From Paenibacillus sp. JCM 10914 (GTDB lineage: Bacteria > Bacillota > Bacilli > Paenibacillales > Paenibacillaceae): a stretch of DNA of 64,000 bases. The translations under genes were made by a program, and so were the position numbers. The notes below the pieces were generated by a model, which was not told the DNA's origin, did not search any database, and worked only from the letters and a program-made list of their open reading frames with translations. Below are positions 36,153 through 46,101 of the stretch, piece by piece. The stretch is from positions 124,001 to 188,000 of the forward strand of contig NZ_BAZR01000002.1 in the NCBI RefSeq assembly GCF_001315105.1, in the 5' to 3' direction. Positions within the stretch are counted from its first letter, which is position 1; the number at the start of each line of letters is the position of its first letter.

Positions 36153-38841
36153 GTGTCTAACAACCTGAAGTTTAACATTCGCAGCAAGATCGTGATCGGC
36201 TACCTGTTAATACTATTATGTCTTGGGGCCTTTCTCTGGATTGTAAGTGAACGGATATCCTCGCTGCAGCGCGAGGCTGATTTTATAGAAAAGCACGATA
36301 TTGAGGTACATAATCTAACGCATGAGATTGAGAAGGACTTGCTTGAGATGGAGACAGGACAGCGGGGCTACGTCATTACGGGCGATGATACATACCTTGA
36401 ACCGTTCAATCAAGCGCTGTCGTCCTGGCAAATTCACTACAACAAGCTCTATCAACTGATTGGGAATAGCACAGAACAGACGAATCTACTCGACAATATC
36501 AAGGAAAATATCCAGTACTGGATTGCCAACGCCGGGCAACCGGCCGTGCAATTAAAACAACTGGGTCAAGATGATGAGGCGCTTCACTTCTTCCTTAATG
36601 ATCCTGGACAGCAGGCGATGAATTCCATTCATCAACTATTCCTCACCTTTCGCATGACCGAACGTGAGCTGACCTCGAACCGAATTGAGGAGATGAAGAG
36701 CAGTAACACCCAACTCTTGTACACGATGTACGGCTTGTGGGCAGGGGCAGCCATTATTACAATCTGTGCGGCTTGGATCATTTCTAAGAGTATCGTCAGA
36801 CCTATTACTCAGGTAACAGCCATGATTACGGATATCACCAACGGGGGGAACTTGGGGCAGCGAGTCCAGGTACATTCTAATGATGAGGTCCGTCACTTAG
36901 CTGATCAGACGAATGAATTGCTCGCCCAAGTCAGTCGGCAGAACTGGGCTAAGGACCATGTTACAGTCATGGCGACATTACTCCAATCAGCCGACAAAGT
37001 GGAGACGGCGTCACAATTCTATATTCATAAAGTAGCCTCCATCATGAAGCTGCCCTATGGAGCCTTTTATATCAATCGCAACGGAACCGAGTTGGTTAAG
37101 TCGGCAGCTTTTGCAGATCCAGACGGAGAGCCATGGAATAAGGTTAGGGATCGATTCTTGCCTGGGGAAGGTCTGGTTGGTCAATGCATGCTGGAGAAGC
37201 GGATGATCTTGCTGGATGATCTGCCGCCGCATTACGTCCGGATTGAGTCGGGTCTTGGGGATGCGGAGCCTTCAACGTTACTGCTTGCACCTGTGATGTT
37301 CGAGTCCCAAGTTGTCGGCGTAGTGGAACTCGCGAAGTTCTCTCCGTTTGATGCGTTGGAAATCCAATTATTGGAGCAGATGAATCAACAGCTTGGCATT
37401 GCTTTGAATTCAATCCGTAACAAGATCGAAATCCAGCAGCTGTATCATGAATCCCAGACGTTAAATGAAGAGCTGCAGAGTCAGACAGAAGAGCTTCAGG
37501 CTCAAACAGAAGAATTGCAGACGCATTCTATTGAAATGCAGATGCTGAATGAGCGGCTGGAGACGCAGAATCAAGCAGCTTTAATCGCCGCACAGGAACT
37601 GGAGAAGTATGCACAAGAATTAGAGAAGAGTTCGAAGTACAAATCTCAATTCCTGGCTAACATGTCTCATGAGTTACGCACACCTCTGAACAGCATGCTC
37701 ATATTGTCTCAGATACTCGCTGAGAACAAGCAGGGTAGTTTGACCGAAGAAGAGCAGCATTACGCGTCGGTTATCCATAACTCAGGTGGAGAATTGTTGA
37801 ATTTAATCAATGATATTCTGGATTTGTCCAAGGTAGAAGCAGGTAAAATGCAAATTGAAATGGATCTCGTTAATCTGACCGAGCTGCCTGAACTTATGCA
37901 GGATTATTTCGCGAAGAGCGCAGAATCCAAGAATCTGGATTTTGTAATTGAGATGGGTTCCAACCTACCGGATATGATGTACAGCGATGGGTTACGGCTG
38001 CATCAAATTCTAAGAAATTTACTCTCGAACGCGATTAAATTTACGGAGAGCGGGAGCGTCACTCTTCGGGTGATGAAGCTGGATTCGGTGGCGACTCATG
38101 ATTTCGTCATTGGTGGCGACGTCATCGCTTTCTCTGTCGAGGATACCGGCATCGGCATTGCGGCGGAACATTTATCTCCTATCTTTGAGGCGTTTCATCA
38201 AGGTGAAGAGGCCGCAGCGCGGAAGTTTGGTGGAACCGGTCTTGGTTTATCGATATCGCTTCATCTGGCGAAATTGCTCGGTGGCTATATTATGGTTGAG
38301 AGTGAAGAAGGTAAGGTAGTACATTTATCTTCTATATGCCGCTGGTCACAGATTTGGGAGCTACAGACAGTCTGTTTATGCTCTCCGAGGTTGCTATTAC
38401 GAGGGAGAAGCTGGATGAGACGGAGGCTGATTTTCCATGGGCGGGTTTGAACAGGAGGAACTTCGACTGCTCGAGGATATGACCATTCTGGTTGTAGACG
38501 ATGATATACGTAACGTCTACGGACTGATGAATGGGCTGGAGAAGCTGAATCTGACAGTTCATACTGCACGGAACGGTTATGAGTGTCTCGAATTGCTGGA
38601 GAAACTTCATTCGATTGATGCTGTCTTACTGGATATGAACATGCCCGAGATGGATGGGTGCGAGACAATTAAGCGGATAAGGGAGCATCCGGATTGGAAC
38701 AGACTTCCGGTTATGGTTATGGCATCACCTGCGTGGATTAGGCAAGGGCAAGTTCAGCACATGGATGATGAAGCAACAGGGTATGTACAGAAGCCTGTGC
38801 AAATCTCAGAGGTAATCTCTAAACTCCTCACACTACTATGA
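36153..38841 (+). CDS. Hybrid sensor histidine kinase (two frameshifts)
   Basis: About 896 residues after repair. Order: membrane helix (10-31), CHASE3 outer domain (40-185), second helix (190-212), HAMP, GAF (290-430), coiled coil (430-490), HisKA with H506 in FLANMSHELRTPLNS, HATPase with HQILRNLLSNAIKF and GGTGLGLSIS, and a receiver domain with the phosphorylated Asp in VLLDMNMPEMDG. One G is lost near 38316 (restoring EEGKGSTFIFYMPL) and one C near 38436 (restoring DFPMGGFEQEEL). The frames then join in a single chain, so the receiver is part of this protein and not a separate gene. GTG 36153 follows AGGGAGG. The signal is unknown. Confidence 0.87.
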
Positions 38842-38854
38842 CTCGTGAAGAACC

Positions 38855-38884
38855 GGACCTGAGTAAGTAAGATTACTCAGGTCC
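38855..38884. terminator. Bidirectional terminator
   Basis: GGACCTGAGTAA (38855-38866) pairs perfectly with TTACTCAGGTCC (38873-38884), between the kinase gene and the convergent germination operon. Confidence 0.8.
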
Positions 38885-38899
38885 GTTTGCATATGGGCA

Positions 38900-40043
38900 T
38901 CAGCGGTTCAAGTTCTTACGTTGCCCCCAGAATCGAAGATCAACATTCACATCGACTTCACGCAAGGATTCATCGGTTATATCCAGCTTCTGCTCGGCGA
39001 GTTCCTTCCATTTGCTCGGGTCTTTGCGATGAAGCTGGACGCTAAGCTGGAAGGGATCGGCGTTCAGCTTCACTCCTTTATGAAACGTGTTCATAAGTTC
39101 GTCACGCAATGTTTTTTCTGTCATCTCCCTCATTTCAGCTACGGAGACTTTTTTATACATATTTTGTACGGTGCCCGTCACATTAAGCTTGATCCGATAG
39201 CCAATCTCTCCCTTATCGCGGAGAATTTCAATAGCATGCTGAGGTCTTTGAAGGCTGATACTGCCTATTGCCTCGTCGTTTTCCTTCACAATGAGTGCGG
39301 CGTGTGATTTTGAGGTAGCAAGCCATCGCGCGCCAAGCAAGTCATTACGGCTAAGCCATCCATTTACTTCCTGATTCTTCAGCAAGAACCCCCCGTTCAC
39401 TTCTAGCAGCGGATGTTGTTTAAGATTCTCTGTCCAGGTCTGGTTCGTTATATGAAGAGTGGGAAGGGTCACCGTTGCCGCTTTATCGCGGTACTGTCTT
39501 ATGAAATTCACGAATTGGATCGGTGGAATAAACGAGAATTGTTCATAATTCTCCTCCGGCTCATGGAGCAAGGAGTGCAGTGGTGACAACTGGAAGAATG
39601 GGGAGACCGTAAATAGGTCTTTCATGCTGATCTTCGTACCATAAATCCACTTCGTGTACCTAATTTCTTGAGAGCGATTCGTCATGTCGAAGACTTGTGA
39701 TAATCGATCGTGTTGGAGCATGGATTCACTTAACACAAGTGCCGTGACATGGCCCCAAGAAACCCTTTGCTGACTTGTTGCATATAGTTCGATGAGAGAT
39801 CCCGACAGGGTGCTGCTTTTGCCTCTACCCACATATCGGGGCGGATTCGGTTTGTTTCCCGGTTTCTTGTTTGGCGATGGTTGCGAAATCCAACATCTGT
39901 ACATAAGTAATAAACTCTCCGTCTTGGTAATCGATACCAAGGGCTGCGATGTAATTAATGTCTTGCACCTCTTTGTTATCCCAGCACCCTGTCTGGGTTA
40001 TGAGCACCGAGAATATAACGAGCATTGTCCATATGCGTTTCAT
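38900..40043 (-). CDS. Ger(x)C-family spore germination lipoprotein (frameshifted)
   Basis: The first 72 residues are in the frame from ATG 40043: signal peptide MKRIWTMLVIFSVLITQTGC with a lipid-attachment cysteine, followed by WDNKEVQDINYIAALGID, the family hallmark. The frame shifts near 39835 (one base gained or two lost) and continues YVGRGKSSTLSGSLIELYATSQQRVSWGH to the end at 38900, for about 380 residues. It is the C subunit of a germinant receptor, anchored outside the inner spore membrane. Its ATG overlaps the repaired stop of the A subunit gene. Confidence 0.88.
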
Positions 40044-41448
40044 AACGCCCCGCCCTTTTTGCGTTTCCCGGGAACCTCAACAGATTACCTACGATTTTAG
40101 GTAAGGAGAACGGGGAGAAGGGAGCAAGAAACGGTTGACCGAAGGGTTGATGACCCGCTGTATATTGAACGATAAAGAAAATGGCGATGAAGAATCCAAA
40201 CAAGCCGAGAAACGAAGAAAATGCTAGCACAAAGAAGCGCATAAGCGTCTGAGAGATCACGAAGTCCTGGTTGGAGTGCACGGCACCGGACACAAAAGAC
40301 AATGCAGCTATAAATGTCATCGTGGGCGAGAAGAGCCCCCCTCGAATTGCGGCATCGCCGATAATAATACCGGAAACGACGGTTATGGTTGACGCGATGG
40401 GAGTCGGCATCTGCATGCCGACTTCCCGCAGCAGCGTCAGCAGGAAGAGAATAATGAGCATCTCGAAACCGGTAGGTATCGGCAGTCCGAGCCTGGTATT
40501 GGCAATAGTGGCCAATAGCGGAAATGGAATCTGATCCTGATGGAACGACATCAAGGTGATATAGAAGCCCGGCAGCAAAATCGAGAGGAAGAAGCCGAGT
40601 AATCGCAGCAGCCGATAAGGCATGACGAAGTAGAACGGCATTTGGGGATCTTCCGCGGCGAATACAAGCTGCATAAAACTGGCTGGCGTAATGAGGACGA
40701 CAGGACTTCCCTGCATAATAATAATCAATCGGCCGCGTACTAACGAATCGTAAGCTAAATCTGGTCGACCGGTATAATCGAATATGGGCAGTACGGAGAA
40801 ACGGTACGGCGACAAATGTTCTGTTAATTCTCCGACTCCAACAGGGGAATCGCCGGTGTAGCTCTCAATTTGATCAATAATTTGCTTTACGGTTTCAGGG
40901 ATTACTTTATCCGGGATGTACATGATGCCGAGTTCCGTTTTGCTGCGATCACCAAGCTTAAAGGAACGGTATACCAAATCAGTGGATTTCATTCGTTTGC
41001 GAATTAAGGATACGTTGATATCAAGCTCTTCAATGAATCCGTCTCTCGGACCTTTAATGGACGTTTCGGATCCACTCTCTTCTGGAGAACGCCCAATATC
41101 TTTCGCGGCGTTGAAGCTGAACAGACTCTGATCTTCCGGGATATATAGAGCAACGTAACCGGAGAATACCGTCTCTACAATTATCTCCTCATCAGCTTCA
41201 TGCTTATCAATGGCCAGATGGGATTCGAGACCGACGGGTTCGAATGTCCCTTTTTTAACCGTCGTATCCCAAGCTTCATGCAAGACGGGTAAGAAAGTTT
41301 TGGATATCAAATCGGGGTCGCACATCATCGTATTGTAGATCATGATTCCCCACGGCTCACCTGTCGTCTCTGTCTCGGGGAAACGGGAAATATAAACGTC
41401 ATCGCAATGAATGAATCGGTCTTTCAGCTGTTGTTCTGTTAGCATCAT
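40040..41448 (-). CDS. GerA-family spore germination protein
   Basis: A germinant receptor A subunit of about 468 residues with an N-terminal soluble domain (ERFIHCDDVYISRFPETET... region) and five or so helices starting near LLGFFLSILLPGFYITLMSFHQDQIPF. The open frame runs to 39976, but its last 35 residues look unnatural. If one base is restored near 40079, it instead ends EVPGKRKKGGAL with the stop at 40042-40040, an ATGA overlap with the C-subunit start. That is the usual coupling in these operons, so I take 40040 as the end. It overlaps the B-subunit gene by four bases. Confidence 0.88.
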
Positions 41449-42524
41449 GGCTGCTGTGTTCCTTTCCCAGGTGTTTGTTCTAGTGAAGCAGGTTTACGAA
41501 TCAGGAAGAACATGAGAATAATTAGCACGGTGATATATCCGGCTGATGCCGGGAGAAAGTAATCAGACATGAAATAGTACATCTTTAAGTTACTGATGGG
41601 CGAGATGCATAAGACGATGAGCAGCACAGAGATCGCAAATATTCCGGCGTTCTGCTTCGGTTTGCTGAATAAGGTTTCACTAAGTAAATAGATGCATAAT
41701 GATATCGAAATATATGCACCGCTAAGCCACTGGAAGATGGACAGGAAATCGACGTGCTCCACGAATTTCCCCAGCTTTACGAGCCGCCACTGCTCGTAAG
41801 CGGGATAACGTTGTAGCGTCATCTCCTCTGGCCCGAATTCGGCGATGCCGGCAACCGTAGGGCCAAATGTCAGACAAATCAAAACAACGTGAATCAGCAG
41901 CAGCGTGATGAATCCAGGTTTTTTCTGAAGATGGGGGCGAAGAAACAAGATCAGTACGAATTGGGCTAACCCGCCGAACATGACGGGGATACCTTCGAGT
42001 ACGGGCATAAATCCATATTCGAGAACGGGAAACAGGTAATTGTAGTTCTTCACTTTAATATTAGCGATGGACACAAAAATGCCTAATAGCACAACAACCG
42101 GCAGCAGAATGCCCGCTGTCGTTCCGAGAACGCCCATTCCTTTTCGGGCGGTGATGAGACATAACACGATCAGTATGAGTGACGTCGCAATGACCGGAGT
42201 TTGAATCATATACGTGGATTTAGTCCAATCCACGACTTCCTTCAACGTGTAGAAGGCAAACAGAAAGAAATAAACGCTCGACATAGCCGAAATGATGATT
42301 CTTGCTGTTTTTCCGCTGCTGTCTTCTATAGCTTGACGAATGGAACGGTCGCCGATTTTCCGGATGATTCCGAATACAAGCAGCACCCATGGCACGAAGA
42401 GAAAAGCCGAAACGATAATCGTAATCCAGGCGTCACGGCCAGATTTTTCTAACAAGACAGGTATGATTATGACATGATTGGTCAGACCTGCCGTCAACAT
42501 CATGATCATAAACACCTGATTCAT
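41445..42524 (-). CDS. GerB-family endospore germination permease
   Basis: A membrane protein of 359 residues with ten predicted helices of the APC superfamily, as in GerAB: MNQVFMIMMLTAGLTNHVIIIPVLLEKSGRDAW at the start and EHVDFLSIFQWLSGAYISISL near residue 270. It probably binds the germinant. The frame is open to 42548, but GAGGA lies six bases before the ATG at 42524, the best start. It is the first gene of a B-A-C operon on the minus strand. It lies head to head with the amino acid permease gene. Confidence 0.88.
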   Translation of the reverse strand: MNQVFMIMMLTAGLTNHVIIIPVLLEKSGRDAWITIIVSAFLFVPWVLLVFGIIRKIGDRSIRQAIEDSSGKTARIIISAMSSVYFFLFAFYTLKEVVDWTKSTYMIQTPVIATSLILIVLCLITARKGMGVLGTTAGILLPVVVLLGIFVSIANIKVKNYNYLFPVLEYGFMPVLEGIPVMFGGLAQFVLILFLRPHLQKKPGFITLLLIHVVLICLTFGPTVAGIAEFGPEEMTLQRYPAYEQWRLVKLGKFVEHVDFLSIFQWLSGAYISISLCIYLLSETLFSKPKQNAGIFAISVLLIVLCISPISNLKMYYFMSDYFLPASAGYITVLIILMFFLIRKPASLEQTPGKGTQQP

Positions 42525-42699
42525 CGGCATTCCTCGTGCACCCGCCACACATATCCCCCGTTTCCAGCGTCTGAATTTCTGCTTTATGGTTCACGAGGCC
42601 CAGCCAAATTATGCGAGATCAACCAGTAATCTGAATAATCCCGGCATGGTTTCCTTCATACTAACTTCAAATTGGAGTTGGATAAGGCGGGTGAGGGAT

Positions 42700-44063
42700 A
42701 TGGAGCGTGGCGCGAAGGCAGAAAAAAATCGCGGGAATCTGAAATGGTGGCAGCTGTCGCTGCTAGGTGTAGCCTCTACGATAGGTACTGGATATTTTCT
42801 CGGATCGGCACTCGGAATTCGTCTGGGTGGCCCAGCATTTGTGTTGTCCATTGGAATTGCAGCAGCAGCAACCTATTTCGTATTCGACGTACTTGCACGC
42901 ATGACGCTGCCGATCCGGAAGAAGGATCCTTCAGGACGTATGCCAAACAAGCGTACGGCCGATGGGCCGGGTTCTCCACAGGCTGGATGTACTGGTGTTC
43001 CGAAGTGCTCATTATGGGAAGCCAAATGACCGCTTTGGCGATATTCACCCGCTTCTGGTTTCCGGGAGTGCCGATGTGGTTGTGCGCGCTCGGCTATGCT
43101 GTACTTGGGCTAGGAGTGATCTGGATTGGAAACAAAGCATTCGATCGGCTGGAGACTTTATTGGCGTGCATAAAGGTTGCAGCGATCATCATGTTTCTGA
43201 TCATTGCCGCGGCGGCATGGCTGGGTTGGCTTCGGGGAGGGAGCAGACCGGCCTTGCCCGCGAATTGGCATGATTTCTATCCGACAGGTGCCAAGGGGGT
43301 ATGGGCATCGTTGATCTTTGCGTTCTATACATTTGGAGGGATTGAAGTGATGGGGCTGATGGCGCTGCGTCTTCGAAAACCGAATGAAGCACCAAGGGCT
43401 GGCAAGGTGATGATCTTGCTGTTGTCCGTTATCTATATTCTCTCCATTGGCATGGTGGTCATGATGATGTCCTGGCATCAATTCTCGGCAGACAGAAGCC
43501 CATTCGTTGCCGTGTTAGATTCGTATCATCTTCCGTTCGTGCCTCATGTCTTCAATGCCGTATTAATTGTTGCGGGCTTCTCCACGATGGTGGCTTCCTT
43601 GTATGCAGTAACCACCATGTTGGTAACTTTGTCGGAGGATCACGATGCACCGCGGATATTTGCGATAACCAAGCGGGAACGTAAGGTTCCCATATATGCT
43701 TTATCACTCACGGCAGGCGGTCTCTGTATATCAATCGTACTATCTTTGTTAATCCCTGGAAAAATTTACGAGTATCTTACGACGGCCGCCGGACTCATGC
43801 TGTTGTACAACTGGCTGTTCATACTACTTAGTGCAGGGAGGATGATCAAATTTACGACGTGGGGACAATTCAAACGTTTTACGGCTATGTTATTGATTAT
43901 TCTGGCGGTCAGTGGAACAGCTGTTCAGCGAAGCAGCCGACCCGGAATGTTCATTAGCTTGGGTTTTCTCCTCGCGATTGGATTGATTGTGCTCATGATG
44001 AATGCGTTATGGAAGAAGAACGATCGTAAACGGAGCTCCAGGCTTCCGCAACACAATGAATAA
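42700..44063 (+). CDS. Amino acid permease, APC family (frameshifted)
   Basis: About 455 residues and 12 helices after repair. It begins MERGAKAEKNRGNLKWWQLSLLGVASTIGTGYFLGSALGI, the helix 1 motif G-x-G of APC transporters. One base is missing near 42904; the product then continues AADPEEGSFRTYAKQAYGRWAGFSTGWMYWCSE. It resembles YbxG/GABA-permease-type carriers; the substrate is unknown. ATG 42700 is preceded by GGGTGAGGG. The upstream open frame from 42586 has no matching domain. It is divergent from the germination operon. Confidence 0.85.
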
Positions 44064-44077
44064 AAGGGATCTAGTCG

Positions 44078-44716
44078 TTAGAAGACAAGTGGGTACAGCA
44101 ATGCAAGGGCTCTTAATGCAAAATAGATTCCGAATATCATTAGCGATAAACCGGAGAGTATGGAAATTGTGGACAATGCTTTTTGATTCAAATATTTACG
44201 GAAGATGCTTCCAAGCGTAGCCATGATGAAATCCCAGATCAGAACGCCGGCAATAACGGCAAAGCTATAGAGCAGAATATGGCCTGTTCCATCATCATCC
44301 GCTGCAGTCTTCACTAGAATGGAGCCATATATGCCAAGCCAGAACAGGATCGTCATGGGGTTGGAGACCGACAATACGAATCCGGCAAACATGGTTTTGG
44401 GGATGGAATCCTCATTGCGAGCCTGGCTGATCGTTACTTTACCGGCATTCATGATGCTTTCAAAGCCGGAATAGATCAGTACGAACGCACCGAACAGCCA
44501 CAGAAACGTCTGCATGAACGGCGTATTCAAAAAGTGCACAACCCCAAGGTACACGAGTACCATATAGAAGACGTCTGCGAATGCAGCACCAATGCCAAAC
44601 ATCCAGGAATGCCAGAATCCATGCTTGATTCCTTTGTCAAGCTGGGCAGCATTGATGGGTCCAATCGGTGCAGAAAGTGAAAGTCCGAGAAGTAAATAAC
44701 TTAGAAAAACAGTCAT
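44078..44716 (-). CDS. LysE/RhtB-family amino acid exporter
   Basis: A 212-residue protein with six predicted helices and the LysE signature near the start: LGLSLSAPIGPINAAQLDKGIKHGFWHSW, followed by GAAFADVFYMVLVYLG. Family members export basic or other amino acids and dipeptides. It starts at ATG 44716 behind AGGTGGAGCG. About 50 bases upstream is an inverted repeat TGTACG-N8-CGTACA (44766-44785) that might be an operator. It converges with the permease gene only 14 bases away. Confidence 0.9.
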   Translation of the reverse strand: MTVFLSYLLLGLSLSAPIGPINAAQLDKGIKHGFWHSWMFGIGAAFADVFYMVLVYLGVVHFLNTPFMQTFLWLFGAFVLIYSGFESIMNAGKVTISQARNEDSIPKTMFAGFVLSVSNPMTILFWLGIYGSILVKTAADDDGTGHILLYSFAVIAGVLIWDFIMATLGSIFRKYLNQKALSTISILSGLSLMIFGIYFALRALALLYPLVF

Positions 44717-44980
44717 AATCGCTCCACCTTTCAGGAAATAAAAGGAACTAAGGCTATATGGTGCTTGTACGCCTATGCTCGTACATTGTATTCATACAGA
44801 GGAGAAAGTAATACCTATAATATGGAAAATCAATCTCTTTGGAGCGACTGCTTTCGATTGTCAGGGCGATACATGATTTTCATTGACGCCGGAAATTTGG
44901 TAGGATAGAAGGCGTGTACCGGATTCATTCATAAGCGCAACTGATGATGTCAATCATGTTAGTGAGAGGATTAGAATGCG

Positions 44981-45874
44981 ATGAACGACGGGCAAGAGAA
45001 GCGACTTCAGGTTGGCTTATCGGGTTGGGGAGATCACCCTCAATTATACGACGATGGCGCGAGATCATCGGATCGACTGCCGATGTATAGTCGGCATTTT
45101 CCGATTGTGGAGATGGATAACTCTTTTTATGCCATTCCCTCGCCGGAGCAGATGGAGAAGTGGTCGAATGCCGTACCGAATGATTTCGGTTATATCGTCA
45201 AAGCCTATCAGGGAATGACGGGTCATACCCGCGGCAACGACAGGAACCATTATCCGAATGCCAAATTGATGTTCGAGACGTTTATTCGATCTGTGGAAAC
45301 ATTGCATTCAGCCGGGAAATTAAGGACGGTTCTGTTCCAATACCCGCCATGGTTTCAATGTGAGCGAAAGCATGTAGAAGTATTGAAGCGCACGCGCGAG
45401 TGGATGCGAGATTATCCGGTGGCACTCGAATTCCGCCATCAGAGCTGGTACGCACCGGAGTACAGACAGAAGACGATGGATCTGATGTGCACGGAGGGCT
45501 GGATTCACAGTATTGCTGATGAGCCACAGGCAGGATTAGGTTCCGTACCGGTTGTGTTAGAAAGCTCGATGCGTCAAGCCGTTATGGTACGCCTGCACGG
45601 TCGCAACGCTGAAGGATGGCACTCCAGTGGACAGCCGAATTGGCGCGAGATACGTTACCTATACCGATATAGCCGAGAAGAACTAGAAGAGTGGAAGTCA
45701 TGGATCAATCAATTGCTGAAGCAATCCGATCAATGCTGGGTAATATTCAATAACAATTCCGGCGGTGATGCAGCGGATAATGCCAAGCAGCTTCTGGAGA
45801 TGTTCGGACTCGATTCCGGACCAGCACCTTTGAGGCAGATGGATTGGCTGGACGAGGATATTTTTGTAGATTAA
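44981..45874 (+). CDS. DUF72 family protein (YunF-like)
   Basis: A 297-residue TIM-barrel-like protein. DUF72 hallmarks: GLSGWGDHPQLY at the start, SRHFPIVEMDNSFYAIPSPEQMEKW, then LFQYPPWFQC and VALEFRHQSW, and near the end WVIFNNNSGGDAADNAKQL. The family is broadly conserved; its chemistry is not established. ATG 44981 follows GTGAGAGGA. It appears monocistronic. Confidence 0.9.
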   Translation: MNDGQEKRLQVGLSGWGDHPQLYDDGARSSDRLPMYSRHFPIVEMDNSFYAIPSPEQMEKWSNAVPNDFGYIVKAYQGMTGHTRGNDRNHYPNAKLMFETFIRSVETLHSAGKLRTVLFQYPPWFQCERKHVEVLKRTREWMRDYPVALEFRHQSWYAPEYRQKTMDLMCTEGWIHSIADEPQAGLGSVPVVLESSMRQAVMVRLHGRNAEGWHSSGQPNWREIRYLYRYSREELEEWKSWINQLLKQSDQCWVIFNNNSGGDAADNAKQLLEMFGLDSGPAPLRQMDWLDEDIFVD

Positions 45875-45923
45875 TTACTGGAAATGGAACCAATGACAGA
45901 GAATTGATGAAGGTTTGGACAAT

Positions 45924-45939
45924 CGTCAACAAATTGACG
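45924..45939. promoter_or_regulatory. Inverted repeat upstream of odhA
   Basis: CGTCAA-CAAA-TTGACG is a perfect 16-base inverted repeat, 163 bases before odhA. The right arm could be a -35 box, but no -10 stands at 17 bases; a TATAAT further down (near 46009) is a second candidate. The 227-base gap has no gene. Confidence 0.3.
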
Positions 45940-46101
45940 CAAATTGATCTGTTTCCGAGATGATTATTATATATAAAGGGTATTTTCGGTATGAAGGCCA
46001 AGTGTATTATAATGTATCTGTTAGATAATGCGAAAATTAGGTATTATTCAGAGAAATTCCGTCCTTGAACAATCAAAATAATCTGACGGAGGGAGTCAGC
46101 G

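Noticed and set aside
38437..38841. Separate stand-alone response regulator gene
   Set aside because: Repair of two lost bases joins it in frame to the histidine kinase, and the first residues have no ribosome site, so it is the receiver domain of a hybrid kinase.
42586..42699. N-terminal extension of the amino acid permease
   Set aside because: The extension lies in the divergent promoter region and matches no APC sequence; ATG 42700 gives a normal N-terminus.
44823..44909. 28-codon ORF upstream of the DUF72 gene with AGGAG before it
   Set aside because: The ribosome site is 16 bases away, the product has no export signal or domain, and it is probably part of a promoter region.
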